Shown: positions 22,752 through 33,241 of the stretch, in pieces | Position numbering within the stretch: the stretch's first letter is position 1 | Layout: every line of letters starts with the position of its first letter | Origin: Thozetella sp. PMI_491 | Taxonomy: Eukaryota > Ascomycota > Sordariomycetes > Chaetosphaeriales > Chaetosphaeriaceae | Direction of reading: 5' to 3' | DNA: 64,000 nt | Assembly (NCBI GenBank): GCA_021432635.1 | Contig: MU270048.1 | Coordinates: forward strand, 62,001-126,000 | The notes under the pieces: generated by a model | Databases searched by the model: none | Seen by the model: the letters and a program-made list of their open reading frames with translations, nothing else | What the model was told of the DNA's origin: nothing | Translations under genes and position numbers: made by a program

Positions 22752-24116
22752 ATGGCCATTGTGCACCCCCGTACTTCTTTGGTCAATGGCAATGGCATAG
22801 GACCGGTTGAGATCCCTACCATCCCTGTAGGCCCCTTGACTAGTGCTCTTGCCTCCGTGCCGCAATCCGCAGAGTCGGTCGTCGCGGTCCTTGGCGTCGG
22901 CTATGTCGGCCTCAACTTGGTCACCGCATTTGCTGCCCATTACCGAGTGATTGCCTTCGATGTCTCGGTAAAGCGGGTCAGGGAGTTGAAAAGCACTTTG
23001 CCGGACTTGACCAACATCCACCTTACCAGTGAGGTTTCCGACCTGAGGGCAGCCAGCCACTTCCTGATCGCGGTGCCCACGTTGATCCGCGAAGACAAAT
23101 CCATCAACACCGGCCATATCAATTCCGCCATCGGCATGGTTGCCACGCATGCGGCGCCTGGCTCGACTATCGTGATTGAGAGTTCCGTGGCAGTTGGCAT
23201 GACACGGGCGCTACTCGCACCTGTTATGAAGAGTATGGGCTTCAAAGCCGGCATGTCACCAGAGGTGAGCGACTCGATCGCATTAGCGCTCCAGAACCGA
23301 TCCTAACTGAGCTTTCTGCAGCGGGTTGACCCAGGCCGGGTGGAGCCACCCTTCACGAGCATCCCAAAGGTTGTATCTGGCCTTGATGATATTCAGGCGG
23401 GATCGCTGGAGAGCATCCATACACTTTATGCGCGGGTCTTCCACACTATCGTGCCGGTTTCGTGCCCAGAGGTTGCGGAGATGACCAAGCTATACGAGAA
23501 CTGCCAGCGCATGATGTGCATTGCCTTCACCAACGAAATGGCCGATGCTTGCCTGGAGGCCAAGATCGATCCTTACGAGGTTGCCGGTGCCGCCGCAACG
23601 AAGCCCTTCGGCTATCTTCCCGTATATCCCGGACTCGGCGTGGGCGGCCACTGCATTCCTGTGAACCCACACTACCTCCGCATGCAATCCAAAAACCTCT
23701 TTCCTCTTCTGACCGCAGCTACTGAGACCATGGCTGCCCGTCCAGCCGCTATTGCTGACCGCCTCATGGAGAAGCTGCTGAGCCAGCAGTTGTGGGAGGC
23801 TGATAAGACACCCAACATCCTGGTTGCTGGTGTGGCATTCAAGAGCGGAGAGTATGTGACGGATCATTCTCCCGCTATCGACCTAATTGCCCGCTTCCAC
23901 TCCCAGTGGAAGCTGACCTGCAAGTGGATCGACCCCCTCGTTACCGGGGAGAACGCCGTTCCATTTGGGAAGCGCGTTGACGAGAAGACGGGCTGGGCCG
24001 AAGAGGAGTTGGAAAAGTACGATCTCATTGTGGTGACCATCAAACAGGAGGGCCTCAACTGGAACCATCTGACTAACCTCCGTCGGCCCCTTGTTGAGAT
24101 CTATCACAAGCCCTAG
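22752..24116 (+). CDS. UDP-N-acetylhexosamine-type nucleotide-sugar 6-dehydrogenase
   Basis: Two exons, 22752-23264 and 23322-24116, giving 435 residues. The N-terminal Rossmann motif is VAVLGVGYVGLNLV (~39-52). The substrate-binding centre has KLYENCQRMM, and the catalytic-Cys loop reads GVGGHCIPVNPHYL (~290-303). In the UDP-glucose/GDP-mannose dehydrogenase superfamily, UDP-glucose enzymes carry GFGGSCFxKD. The GGHCIPxxPxY form is typical of WecC/WbpO/TviB-type enzymes that oxidise UDP-GlcNAc, UDP-GalNAc or UDP-ManNAc to uronates. The UDP-binding C-terminal domain (VAGVAFKSGEYVTDHSPA) is complete. Expected reaction: two-step NAD-dependent oxidation of C6. It probably supplies an amino-uronate donor to the divergent GT2 synthase. 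The ATG at 22752 was preferred over an upstream GTG. Confidence 0.85.
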
Positions 24117-24486
24117 CGCTCTCCAGGAGCAACCGGGTACACCCGATCTTTTTTATATTGATCAAAGATTGAGTATTATTTAGCTAACATTGGAAAATTA
24201 TAGAATGTTGTAATAAATAGTAGGGGACATTAATAGATCATCTTTTAGTCAGTTACTAAAACGCAAATTGACTTCGGATTACGCCAGTATATTTTCATCG
24301 TGTTGCCTTTGAGTGATGAGATGGGATGGAATGGTTTCAGAAAACTCCCATCTCAGGCAGCTGTACGGTGAAATGAATCTCTTGCCTAATTTTGTTCGAG
24401 ATTGGTGCAGATGCGTCCGATGACCAACCCTGATGGATTTTTGATATGTCTAGCACCTCGAGCCAAATGTCTTGCCTCAACTCACC
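24117..24486. other. Convergent intergenic region
   Basis: AT-rich 3' flanks of two convergent genes. No gene seen. Confidence 0.5.
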
Positions 24487-24849
24487 CTACTTTGCTCGGT
24501 AACCTGCCAAGCTCAGATATGACCCAACTAAGCATAAAACCCCCACTACAGCGTAGGTTTGGAAGGTCTCTTCCAGATCCACCTTCAAAGCTTGCTCAGG
24601 GTACATCATGCGGGAGAGCCCCACAAAGAGTCCAGACCAGCCGACCAGCGTGACGACAATGGGCGGACCTGGGGCCCAAATGTTGTGAGTTTGGACGATC
24701 GCGAGTCCCGCAACAAAGAGAATGTTTCCGTTTAAGAAGACTATGTGCGGTGTGCTATCGCGAAAGATTTTGCCGTTATATGCTTCGGCGAGGACCATGA
24801 CGATTAATGAAGGGCCGAGGAGCCGCGCAAGAGTGCTTGTGCGAGCCAT
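24487..24849 (-). CDS. Small integral membrane protein, unknown function
   Basis: 120 residues, single exon, ATG at 24849. Four hydrophobic stretches are visible: LLGPSLIVMVLAEA (~10-23), IVFLNGNILFVAGLAIV (~37-53), IVVTLVGWSGLFVGLS (~64-79) and TYAVVGVLCLVGSYLSL (~98-114), so a four-helix membrane protein. It has no charged active-site motif. It resembles small uncharacterised membrane proteins shared between fungi and bacteria, but I cannot name a family with certainty. Confidence 0.6.
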   Translation of the reverse strand: MARTSTLARLLGPSLIVMVLAEAYNGKIFRDSTPHIVFLNGNILFVAGLAIVQTHNIWAPGPPIVVTLVGWSGLFVGLSRMMYPEQALKVDLEETFQTYAVVGVLCLVGSYLSLAGYRAK

Positions 24850-26581
24850 ATCCCTTGCTTGAAGATGGTTTTTGGTAGGCCGTTGCGTGGCCAGCTATAA
24901 TACGGACAGCAAGATATTGTACCAAGGTTATTGCTTCCTCAAACCCCGTGCGACACACGAGAAGTGCAAAGTGCACCGGCGTAGTTATAGAAGGGAGGTC
25001 TAAGTGCATGTCATCTGATCATTTGAGCGCTCGGCCAGGGCCGTGCCAAGCCCTACATAGCGCGGGGTTCAGCTGTGGTGTGATATTGCGTGAGCTGATT
25101 CTAAAATATCGGGCACGACCGGTAGCTTTCATTGTGGCCTAGACTTAGTAAGGTAATCGAAAGACTCACCCTGGCGTGTTGAGACATATATCTGCGAATC
25201 GAAAGAGATGAGATGCCGCCAGAATCGACGCGCAAGTTGTGGTGAGGTATCTCATTACCAAGAGTAGTTTAACGTGAAAAAGGAACACCATGTATTCGTG
25301 GAGTTGCCACGGCGCCACATGCACGCTTACTCCGAGACGATTAGTCTCTCAGCCTTGGTTGCACTGGGCTTGGCGATTGAAATTACCTAGACATCTTAAC
25401 CTCACAGCCAAATAGAAAGAGGAAGTAGGACCGCACTTGACCGCATTGGTATCCTCATCCCCTACTTCGCAATCGAATTGAGTCACAAGCTACACTTCAT
25501 GAAATAGTTTCTGTGGAGTGACATCCTTTGACATCCCCTTGACTTTCGCCCGTGTCTTAAACAAAACTTGCTGCCGAAACACAGAAATGAAGCCAATCGG
25601 CGTGACTAATACTGTAGATTCAGAATAAACTCCGCTAAATCATGCGAAATCTGGTCTATTGAGTAAGGTTGTTATCTAATTAGCTTCGGTATAAAGAGGC
25701 CGGCAAGGCAAGGGCACGAGATGAATATATTCTTGAAGCAACAGGAAGTTTCTCTTGGACAGTGCTGTCATGGTGACTCCTGAGGCTGCTGTCGCCGGCC
25801 AAGGCATACCTAGTTGTGGCTAGTGGGAAAACGCAGCAGACGTATAAGAGTCTCAAGCACGTCCTCAATCCGCTTGGGTGGGTACTATATTGGGGGGAGG
25901 ATGCGGGAACTGCCTCGCTTTTGGACGTTGCCGTATTGACGTGCACGTTTAGCATGTTCAAGGGATGCTTTTCATGGTCGGCCTACTGAGAAGCAGGGTC
26001 TCAACTCTTCGGTTGATCTTATAGACGGGAAGGAGCCTCAAATTGGTCCTTTGGCACAGTCTATGTTGGTTCCGTACTTGCAGTTCTTCGTACCCTATCT
26101 TAGCTTAATCGCGAATGACTAGGATAAGAAAGATTAAAGTACCAATCAAGGGAATGGAGGAAGAATGAACATTCTGCGGCTGAAAAACACTTTACAGGCA
26201 TGTATTGAAGGTGTGGATGGCGATAGTCTTAGGCCCTTATTGGGTTGGCTAGAAAAGCAGGCGAGAAGCACGGAGAGGATGGCGAAATTCTTACCGCTGG
26301 ACCGCGTGTAGTCGAATAATTAAGCTACACTTAGCTCTGAGGGCTCAGGATGGATATCTAATACAGGAGAAACAATTGAAACTATGAAACCCCCAGCACG
26401 GCTTAGTCGCAGTTTCACAGCAAATGAATGGAACAGATCACTCTAATGTATTGCACAACATCGCTTCACGAAGGCTGTGGAAGAGACACGCCCCTAAGGC
26501 TGCTCTGGCAACATGCTAAGCATTACATCATCCTCGAATCAACCGTGGTACCCTGTCGTACTCAACTGACAAGGCTTTAGA
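24850..26581. other. Intergenic, no supported gene
   Basis: 1.7 kb, moderately AT-rich, with only short frames. It holds the promoter of the small membrane protein gene at one end and the 3' flank of the MFS gene at the other. No RNA gene or repeat was recognised. Confidence 0.5.
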
Positions 26582-28475
26582 CTAGTTCGTCACAAAGTTC
26601 AACGGTCCGGCCCAAACGCGGAGCTTCTTGCCCCAGACGACCATACCAATAATGATCAGGAATGCAGCAGCCTCGATAGCGCCCTGGATGCCAAAGCTCA
26701 GCCCAGCTCCTTCGTCTGTTGCCCATGTTACCTGGAAGTAGCTGATGATGAAACCGCCCAGGGTGCGCCCAAAGTTCAGCCACGCCGATACTTCGCCGGA
26801 CGCCTCGGGATAGCTGTCAAGGCAGTATGAGCTGAGAGCGACCGTGGTGACCATGATCCCGTAGACATAGAGACCCCAGGTCACGCTTGTCACCATATAG
26901 TGCCAGCCGTTGTAAAGAGACTGGCCGACAAGAACGGTTCCAATGATCATCAGAGGAGTTGAGATGTAGATGGCTCGCAGGCGCACCTCGGGCTCGAAGT
27001 GGCCGTTGTGGCTGCGGATGTACTGCTTGGCAAGGACGTCGTGAAGCCAATGCCCGGTAAGCTCGCCAAGCACAACCGCAACAATGGGCGTGAAGTAAAA
27101 GAAGCCGATCTGCTTCGGCCCAAAGCCGTATAGGGGAGTGACGAAGATGGAAAGCGTCGTGTTTATGCCGACGACCCAAGCGAACGTCTGAGGAAGGCAC
27201 AAGTCAGCGAGCTGCGGGATGTGTGGGGCGAGAAGAAATAGCTTACCAGCATGTAGTAAACACAGGAAAGAAAGACGGTAGGCTTCAGAACTACGCTCAC
27301 CACTCGCCAGACCGCCTGGGAGAAGGTGTTGCGAAGATGCCTGGACTTCCACTGAGCAACGCCAACAAGGCGAGAAACGCGGCTTCCCTGGGGCGGCTGC
27401 TCATCGGCCGGGATTGTCCGGTCGTAGTAGGTCTCTTCGAGGAACAGAGCAACAAGAACAAGGCAGGTGGCAGTCATCGCCGTGTACACCCAGAATGGGA
27501 CGGACCAGTGCTCAGTGATGAGCATGAACGAGGCGAGAAGCGGACCCATGTACGGGCTAATAATGAAGAAGCCCCTGAAGAATTGTCAGCCTGCAATGGG
27601 AACGCAATAAAAGGCTCGGTACGGAGAATATAAAGGAGACGTACGCCCAGATGTTAATCTTCCGAGCACGCTCGTGGAAGAAGAACATGTCTTGGATGAA
27701 CATCAGACCACCGGCCTGCGTAACGGTCGAGAAAAATCCGTTCAAGATGCGAGCCCCCATGAAACTATACAAGCTTTAGTCAAGCCAAACCTGTGAAATC
27801 AATCAAGGATGGATTATGTGCAGTGCCTTACGATTCAAAGGTTTTGGCACCGGCGCACCAGGCTGCCGTGGCCGTGCTCGCGATCATGAACCAGAACACC
27901 ACAGGCAGGCGCCCGATGTATGCACTGAAGAGAACAACTAACATTGCGTCAGCTTGGTGTGCGCCACCGGCGCGGTGGGGTGAACTAGGTGGCTTACTAA
28001 AGATACCAGCTGCCCCGAGCATGAATACGTTGCCCGCCTGTGAATGGTTTACCTCATCAGGCGACATGCCCCATTCTCTAAGAAGCATTGATGTCAGCAG
28101 CAGGTCTTTACTGTGGATGGTCTACCTGGAAACTTACGCAGCCTGGGCGATCAGCGTCACGGCTCCCGTGGCGCTTCCGTAGTCAGGGAGGAAGGCGACG
28201 AGCGAGATGATGATGAGAATCAAGTGTTTCTTGCCCCAGCTCCAGTTCAGGGGGTCCTTCGGGTCATCGCTTGGCTGGGGGATAAGGCGTGTATGGCCGT
28301 CTTTAGCTAGCTTGGCGCCATCGCCGCCGCTCTCGGTGTCAACAATGTAGCCTTCGTCCTCGCGGAACTCGTGCAGTGCTTCCGTCTTGGAGTGGACATG
28401 GTCTCGATGGCCGGCCTCGCCGTTGACCTTCTCATGCTCGGTGGCCACCTCGGGCTTCTCCTGGGCGTCCGCCAT
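26582..28475 (-). CDS. MFS transporter (drug:H+ antiporter-like)
   Basis: Six exons on the minus strand: 28138-28475, 27998-28077, 27832-27937, 27645-27764, 27247-27574 and 26582-27187, giving 525 residues. The cytosolic N-terminus (~1-80) ends in DPLNWSWGKKH, a signature of fungal 12-helix MFS exporters. Helix 1 follows (LILIIISLVAFLP), then AYIGRLPVVFW (the loop 2-3 signature) and GARILNGFF. The second half is intact to the end. All five joins keep frame. The gene is the first of a run of catabolic and transport genes and lies tail-to-head with the hydantoinase gene. The substrate cannot be read from sequence. The ATG at 28475 was chosen because the frame has only a TTG further upstream. 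Confidence 0.88.
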
Positions 28476-29879
28476 ATTACACGACACAGAATCGCAAGTC
28501 AAAGTATCTTAGCTCGGCTTTGGTGGGCAGAGGTTGGGAGAACCCCGAGACAGGGAGGCAGGTAAGCCGGGACCGAGCCTCTTATGATTCACCCGTCCGA
28601 ACGGGCCTTTTAGTTCGATAGCACCCGGATAAAGTTTTGCTTATACTAGCAAAAGAACCCCCCCTGTACTCGAGTTGCATTCTGGTGGCGACACGGCGCG
28701 CCTCTTGCATGATCTCCTGGTCCATCAATATGCTGTCTAGACCAACAATGCCAAGCCCAGGGTTGTAGTGCAGGTCCCGTGTATTACGTGTGAATTAGAT
28801 ACGCACCAGGACCCCAGCCCAGCCGCCGGTTGGGCAGGGGGGGGGGCCAAGGACGACCCGTCTCATGCAATTGCCGGCATGCATGGTTGATTGACGCGTG
28901 TGAACCATCTGCGGCTGGCCCACCTTTGGGCCCCTGAGCCCAAATTAGGCGTTCTTGACGACCCGCGCAACCGCAGGGTGGGTAAGGAAGGGGGCTCGGG
29001 GGGGTGTGCTTGTTGCGGAGAAGGTTCCAAAATCAGGAATGTCGGGGAAGCGGAGATTTGGGGTCGCCTGAACCTCCGAGTGGCTCCCCCCTACGGCGAG
29101 GAGAAGCTAGTAGTTTTGGCCAAAATAACTCCAAATCGGCAGTTCTATAGCTTGGACAACCATGGAACGAGGGTGGTACAATTGGGGGCTAGCTGCGGCG
29201 CGGTAAGCACGGCAAGCAACCGAGCAAGCGAGAGCGGCCTGGGAGATCGAAACACGTTGGCGAGGAGCAAATGCGGAGATGGGAACCGTGTTCCCCTGAC
29301 CCGTGGAAAGCACAAAAGAACCCTGCGAATGTCGACGGCTACCATCCGCGGTAAAGAGCGTCACTCCAAACCGAGGCTCAGAGTTCGTGGTCAATCGTAT
29401 GCCTTGCATCGCGGCGTCGTCACACCCTAAACTCCAAATGAACAGGACCCTGGATTCTGGATTCCGGCATCATCCGAGCGTAGGATCCTAAGAGATCGAT
29501 GGTACCAAGAGTCCGGGGTTTTAGGGCGGCTCCCGCAGCCACCCAGCGGAGCATTATCCCGTCTCGGCACATGGCGGTTGGGGTCACAGCGCCGCGTACA
29601 CAGACATTTCGCTTCCCCAGGTGGTGTAACAAGTGCACATGCGCGGTACTCTGCAACGCTGAACGAATCATCAATTTGTCGATCAGCTGCGTTCTGGACC
29701 GTGCGCCAAAACGATGTGCGTAGCAAATACGACCCTGGGGAGAGAGGCAAGAAAGCGAAGGCAGAAAGACCGGTATTTAGAAGACCCTGCTATAGTGCAT
29801 CCGAGGTGTCCTTCAGGGAGATAGATTCACCGGGACGCCGGCATAGCCAATCGATTTCGCCCGAGATATTACGCGCTAG
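28476..29879. other. Intergenic region / MFS promoter
   Basis: 1.4 kb between the MFS start and the hydantoinase stop. It contains a GGATAAAG element (28627) and a short inverted repeat (28592-28605). There is also a G-run near 28840. Overlapping frames of up to about 180 codons at 28890-29430 show no domain and no protein-like composition. No gene supported. Confidence 0.45.
28592..28605. promoter_or_regulatory. Inverted repeat CCCGT-N4-ACGGG upstream of MFS gene
   Basis: Five-base arms CCCGT and ACGGG separated by CCGA lie about 117 bp upstream of the MFS start. The CCGT/ACGG arms are the same as in the perfect palindrome of the hydantoinase/carbamoylase promoter, so both may be read by one zinc-cluster factor. 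This is inference. Confidence 0.3.
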
Positions 29880-31618
29880 TTACATCCAATACGACCGCTC
29901 ATCTCCCTTCATCCCGAGTGCAGGCTGTCCGGTCTGGCCCGTCAAGATGGTCGATCGATTTCTCTTTAGGAATTGACCACTCCCCATGGCGCCGAGGACC
30001 CCTCCGTTGTCTCGGTCCCAGGCGAGCTCGCCCCTGAGGAGGACCCATCTGGGCCAGTTCCGCACCTCAATGCCCTCGAAAGGGGTGTAGTCAAGCCCGT
30101 GGTGCAGCACGTCGTTGGTGATCTGGAACGTAGACCCGTGCGTCTCCGGGTACCAGATGACAATGTCGGCGTCGTACCCGGGCATGAGGCTGCCCTTCTT
30201 GTGGCCCAGGCCGTACAACTTGGCTGGGTTGGTAGACGTGAGCTCGACGAATCGCGGCAGCGAGATGCGCGCTTTTGCGTCCCGCACCTGCTCGCCTGCA
30301 GGCACGGTCGGGTCGAACACGCGGTCAAATAGGAGCGGTAGCCGCGTCTCGATGCCGGGCAGCCCGTTTGGCACGTGCCTAAAGTCGCCGCAGGCGTGAC
30401 CCTGGGCGTTCTGCGTCATACCCTTCATCTTACCGGTGGGGTTGTTGAACGCTGTCGGCGCGTGGTCCGAAGAGACCACCGTGAAGGTGCCGTTGGCCAA
30501 ATTGCGCCAAATCTCCTCCAGATCGCGGGGGTCGTGCCGCAGGGGCGGCGCGCAAATGTGCTTGGCTCCCTCTATGTCCTGCGGCCCGGACTGCAGCTTG
30601 TCGCTGCACAGGTACAAGTAGTGCGGGCATGTCTCAGCATGCACGGGAAGAAGCCTATCCTGGGCCTCCCGGACGTGCTTGATGGCCTGGGGGGCTGACA
30701 TGTGAACAAGCAGGATGGGGGTGTCAGTCACCTCAGCGAGGCTGATGGCTCTGAAGGTAGCCTCGCTTTCGGCAATTTGCGGGCGTGCCACGGAGTGAAA
30801 CCAGGTTCCGATGTTGCCCTTCTCACCTAGACGCCTAGTTGATGGGCACAGTCAGCATGCGAGGAGCTTACCCATATGACGGACGCCACTCACTTTGTAA
30901 TCTCCTCGATTATGTCGTTGTTCTCGGCATGAATCATGGTGGTCATACCCAGCCGCCGTGTGCGCATCATGATGTTGAAGATGTCGCTGTCATCGAGCTT
31001 TTTGGGCTTGTACGTGGTGTAGATCTTGACACTAGTGATTCCTTCCTCCACGAGCTGCGCGAGCTCCTCGTCGAGAATTTTCTCCGGCGCACTGCTGAGG
31101 ATGACGTGGAAGCCATAGTCGCAGTAAGCCTGACCGTTTGCCCTTTCGTGGTAGTCGTTAACCGCGGGCCAGACGCTATCGTGATGCTTCTCTTGTGTGG
31201 CAAACGCAATCACAGTAGTGTTCCCGCCGGCGATTGCTGACCTCGTACCGGTCTCCCAGTTGTCTCCAGAAGGCGCATTGTCCTGCGCCAGGTGCACGTG
31301 GGAGTCGACGCCTCTAGCCTCACGGTTAGATGGCGCAAGAAGGATCAATCCGTGGAAGCAGAGGTTATACGAACCCTGGGGTGACATAAGCCCCTTCCGC
31401 GTCGATAACACGGGTAGAAGGCCCAGCAGTGAGAGCATGCCCCAGAACTGCAACTTTCCCGGCTGTTACGCCTATCTCAACGCCAAGAGGTAGCACCTCG
31501 GACGCGGTAACCTACGCGCCGATTGTTAGTGGCGAACGCGATTCAGCAACACCGCACGCGCGCACGGGGTCATGGCGGCACCTACGATCCTCCCGTTCCT
31601 GATGATAACGTCAAACAT
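29880..31618 (-). CDS. Dihydropyrimidinase / D-hydantoinase
   Basis: Four exons on the minus strand: 31586-31618, 31375-31511, 30894-31313 and 29880-30834, giving 514 residues. The 11-codon first exon (MFDVIIRNGRI) is the standard family N-terminus. Cyclic amidohydrolase metal ligands are present: DSHVHL (His62, His64), SVKIYTTYK (Lys153, the expected carboxylated Lys), MIHAEN (His185), ETCPHYLYL and SSDHAPT. Family enzymes reversibly hydrolyse the ring of dihydropyrimidines or 5-substituted hydantoins to N-carbamoyl amino acids. The carbamoylase that would act next is transcribed divergently 368 bp away. The intron 2 donor is GTTCGT. Allantoinase is less likely given the HVHLAQDN context and the N-carbamoyl-D-amino-acid hydrolase partner. 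Confidence 0.9.
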
Positions 31619-31986
31619 CTCGCCGAGACACCAAATCTACTTCGTATGCTTTTCGAAAGGATGGCCATCGAGCTGGTGTTGGCATCGGAGGCCGCCGAGT
31701 CGTGGCAGCCCCCCTCCTCCTTATCGGGGATCGGATGCATGGCCCCGGCCGACTGCCGGGACCGGAGGACCCGCACGATGCCAACTCGATGGAGACCAGC
31801 ATAGATAAACAGATTCCACTTACCTAACAGCTTAGATTAGTGCGTTTGTGTTTGGAAGTCGGCTCAGGTCCCGTATTTAAATACGGCGCTTCCGTCAGAC
31901 TCGGCCCGGTCCCTTACAACAGCACCGAAGGGGGGAGTTTTCGACATAAGCCTGCGCCGTACTAGTTTGATTCCCGACCATCCACC
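31619..31986. promoter_or_regulatory. Bidirectional promoter, hydantoinase / N-carbamoylase
   Basis: 368 bp between two divergent ATGs. It holds two HGATAR sites (TTATCG at 31721-31726, minus strand; AGATAA at 31803-31808) that fit nitrogen-regulated GATA factors of the AreA/NIT2 type, and a perfect 16-bp palindrome at 31871-31886. The arrangement predicts co-regulation of both genes. Factor identities are inferred from motif form only. Confidence 0.6.
31871..31886. promoter_or_regulatory. Perfect 16-bp palindrome, CCG-N10-CGG
   Basis: CCGTATTTAAATACGG reads the same on both strands. It carries terminal CCG/CGG triplets of the kind bound by Zn2Cys6 dimers, with an AT core. It lies 101 bp upstream of the carbamoylase ATG and 253 bp upstream of the hydantoinase ATG. 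It is a strong operator candidate for a pathway-specific activator. Confidence 0.55.
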
Positions 31987-33051
31987 ATGGCATCGGCTCC
32001 ACGTCTCGTCACGGTGGCGGCGGCCCAGATGGGCCCGAACCAGATGGCCACCCCGCGATCCGAGATTTTGGGCCGCATCATCAAACTATTGGACGATGCG
32101 GTGGCGGCCGGCGCCAAGCTGATTGTGTTCCCGGAGCTAGCGCTCACGGCCTTTTTCGCCGTGCATCTCCTCAGCGAGCCGGAGCTGGTCGAGTTCATGG
32201 AGCCCGAGTCGGCTGCGGACCCTCAAGCCATCGTTGAGTCGGCGCGGGTGAAGCCCCTGTTCGACCGGGTCAAGGAGCACGGCGTGGACATCTACATTGG
32301 CTACGCTGAGCGCTGGACCGACGAGGCCGGCAAGACGACCGATTATAACACGTCCATCTACTACTCGGGCAGTGAGGGGCGCGTGCTGGCCAAGTACCGT
32401 AAAATCCACCTGCCTGGCACGAAGGAGCCGCTGCCGGGAGATAAGATTGCGCAGCAGATGGAGAAGCGCTACTTCACCCCTGGGAACCTTGGCTTCCAGG
32501 CATTCCGGGCGCCGGGTTTGGTCTCAGGCGCGATCAAAGCGGACTCGGCGGCTGGACAGGATGCGAAGGCGCTCGAAGGCAAGGGAGATCCCATCTTGGG
32601 CATGATTCTCTGCAATGACCGGCGGTGGCCCGAGGCGTGGAGGAGCTACGGGCTCCAGGGGGTCGAGATCATGCTCCAGGGGTACAACACCACGGCCTGG
32701 GCGCCGCAGTACCCCGGCAACTTCGAGGAGCAGGAGAAGCTTGCGCTGATGCACCACCACATCTCGCTCCAAGGTGGCAGCTACACCAACGCATGCTTCA
32801 GTATCAACGCGGGCAAGGCCGGCACCGAGGACGGCGGCTATCTGATCGGTGGGTCCTGCATCTACGATCCGGACGGCTTCTTGCTGGCCGAGACGAAAAC
32901 CAAGGAAGACGAGCTGCTCGTGGCCACCATCGACCTGGCCAAGTGCCGCAGGGGCAAGGAGAGGGTCTTTAATTTTGACAAGCACAGGCGGCCAGAGCAC
33001 TATGGGAGGTTGGTAGAGCAGGTTGGGGTTCAAGAGCCGCCATTGCTATGA
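31987..33051 (+). CDS. N-carbamoyl-D-amino-acid hydrolase (nitrilase superfamily)
   Basis: Intronless, 354 residues. Nitrilase-fold catalytic residues are visible: Glu50 in VFPELAL, Lys139 in AKYRKIHLPG and Cys209 in MILCNDRRWPEAWR. The CNDRRWPExWR context, with GYNT, HHHISLQGGSY and the C-terminal FNFDKHRRPEHYG, is characteristic of D-N-carbamoylases such as the Agrobacterium enzymes rather than general nitrilases. Reaction: N-carbamoyl-D-amino acid to D-amino acid, CO2 and ammonia. It is about 50 residues longer than the bacterial enzymes, mainly through an insertion at residues ~175-200 just before the Cys motif. It forms a two-step pathway with the divergent hydantoinase. A bacterial origin by transfer is possible but not shown. 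Confidence 0.92.
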   Translation: MASAPRLVTVAAAQMGPNQMATPRSEILGRIIKLLDDAVAAGAKLIVFPELALTAFFAVHLLSEPELVEFMEPESAADPQAIVESARVKPLFDRVKEHGVDIYIGYAERWTDEAGKTTDYNTSIYYSGSEGRVLAKYRKIHLPGTKEPLPGDKIAQQMEKRYFTPGNLGFQAFRAPGLVSGAIKADSAAGQDAKALEGKGDPILGMILCNDRRWPEAWRSYGLQGVEIMLQGYNTTAWAPQYPGNFEEQEKLALMHHHISLQGGSYTNACFSINAGKAGTEDGGYLIGGSCIYDPDGFLLAETKTKEDELLVATIDLAKCRRGKERVFNFDKHRRPEHYGRLVEQVGVQEPPLL

Positions 33052-33241
33052 TATTGTGCAGTATTGTGTCTTAGTGATCCATGCGCGCTGGAGCGAAGAT
33101 TCAAGATAAATCAAGAAAACTCCCACCCGTGCATACGCAATCTATAGGAAGCCATGAAACCATGGCGGCTAAAGGAATAGACCATCACTTGCTCTATCAT
33201 GCTGTCAAATTGCTCGTATCCTTCATAATCGCTGCTTCTCA

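Noticed and set aside
28891-29430. Plus-strand frame of 179 codons
   Set aside because: No domain, poor composition, overlapped by minus-strand frames of similar size. Intergenic.
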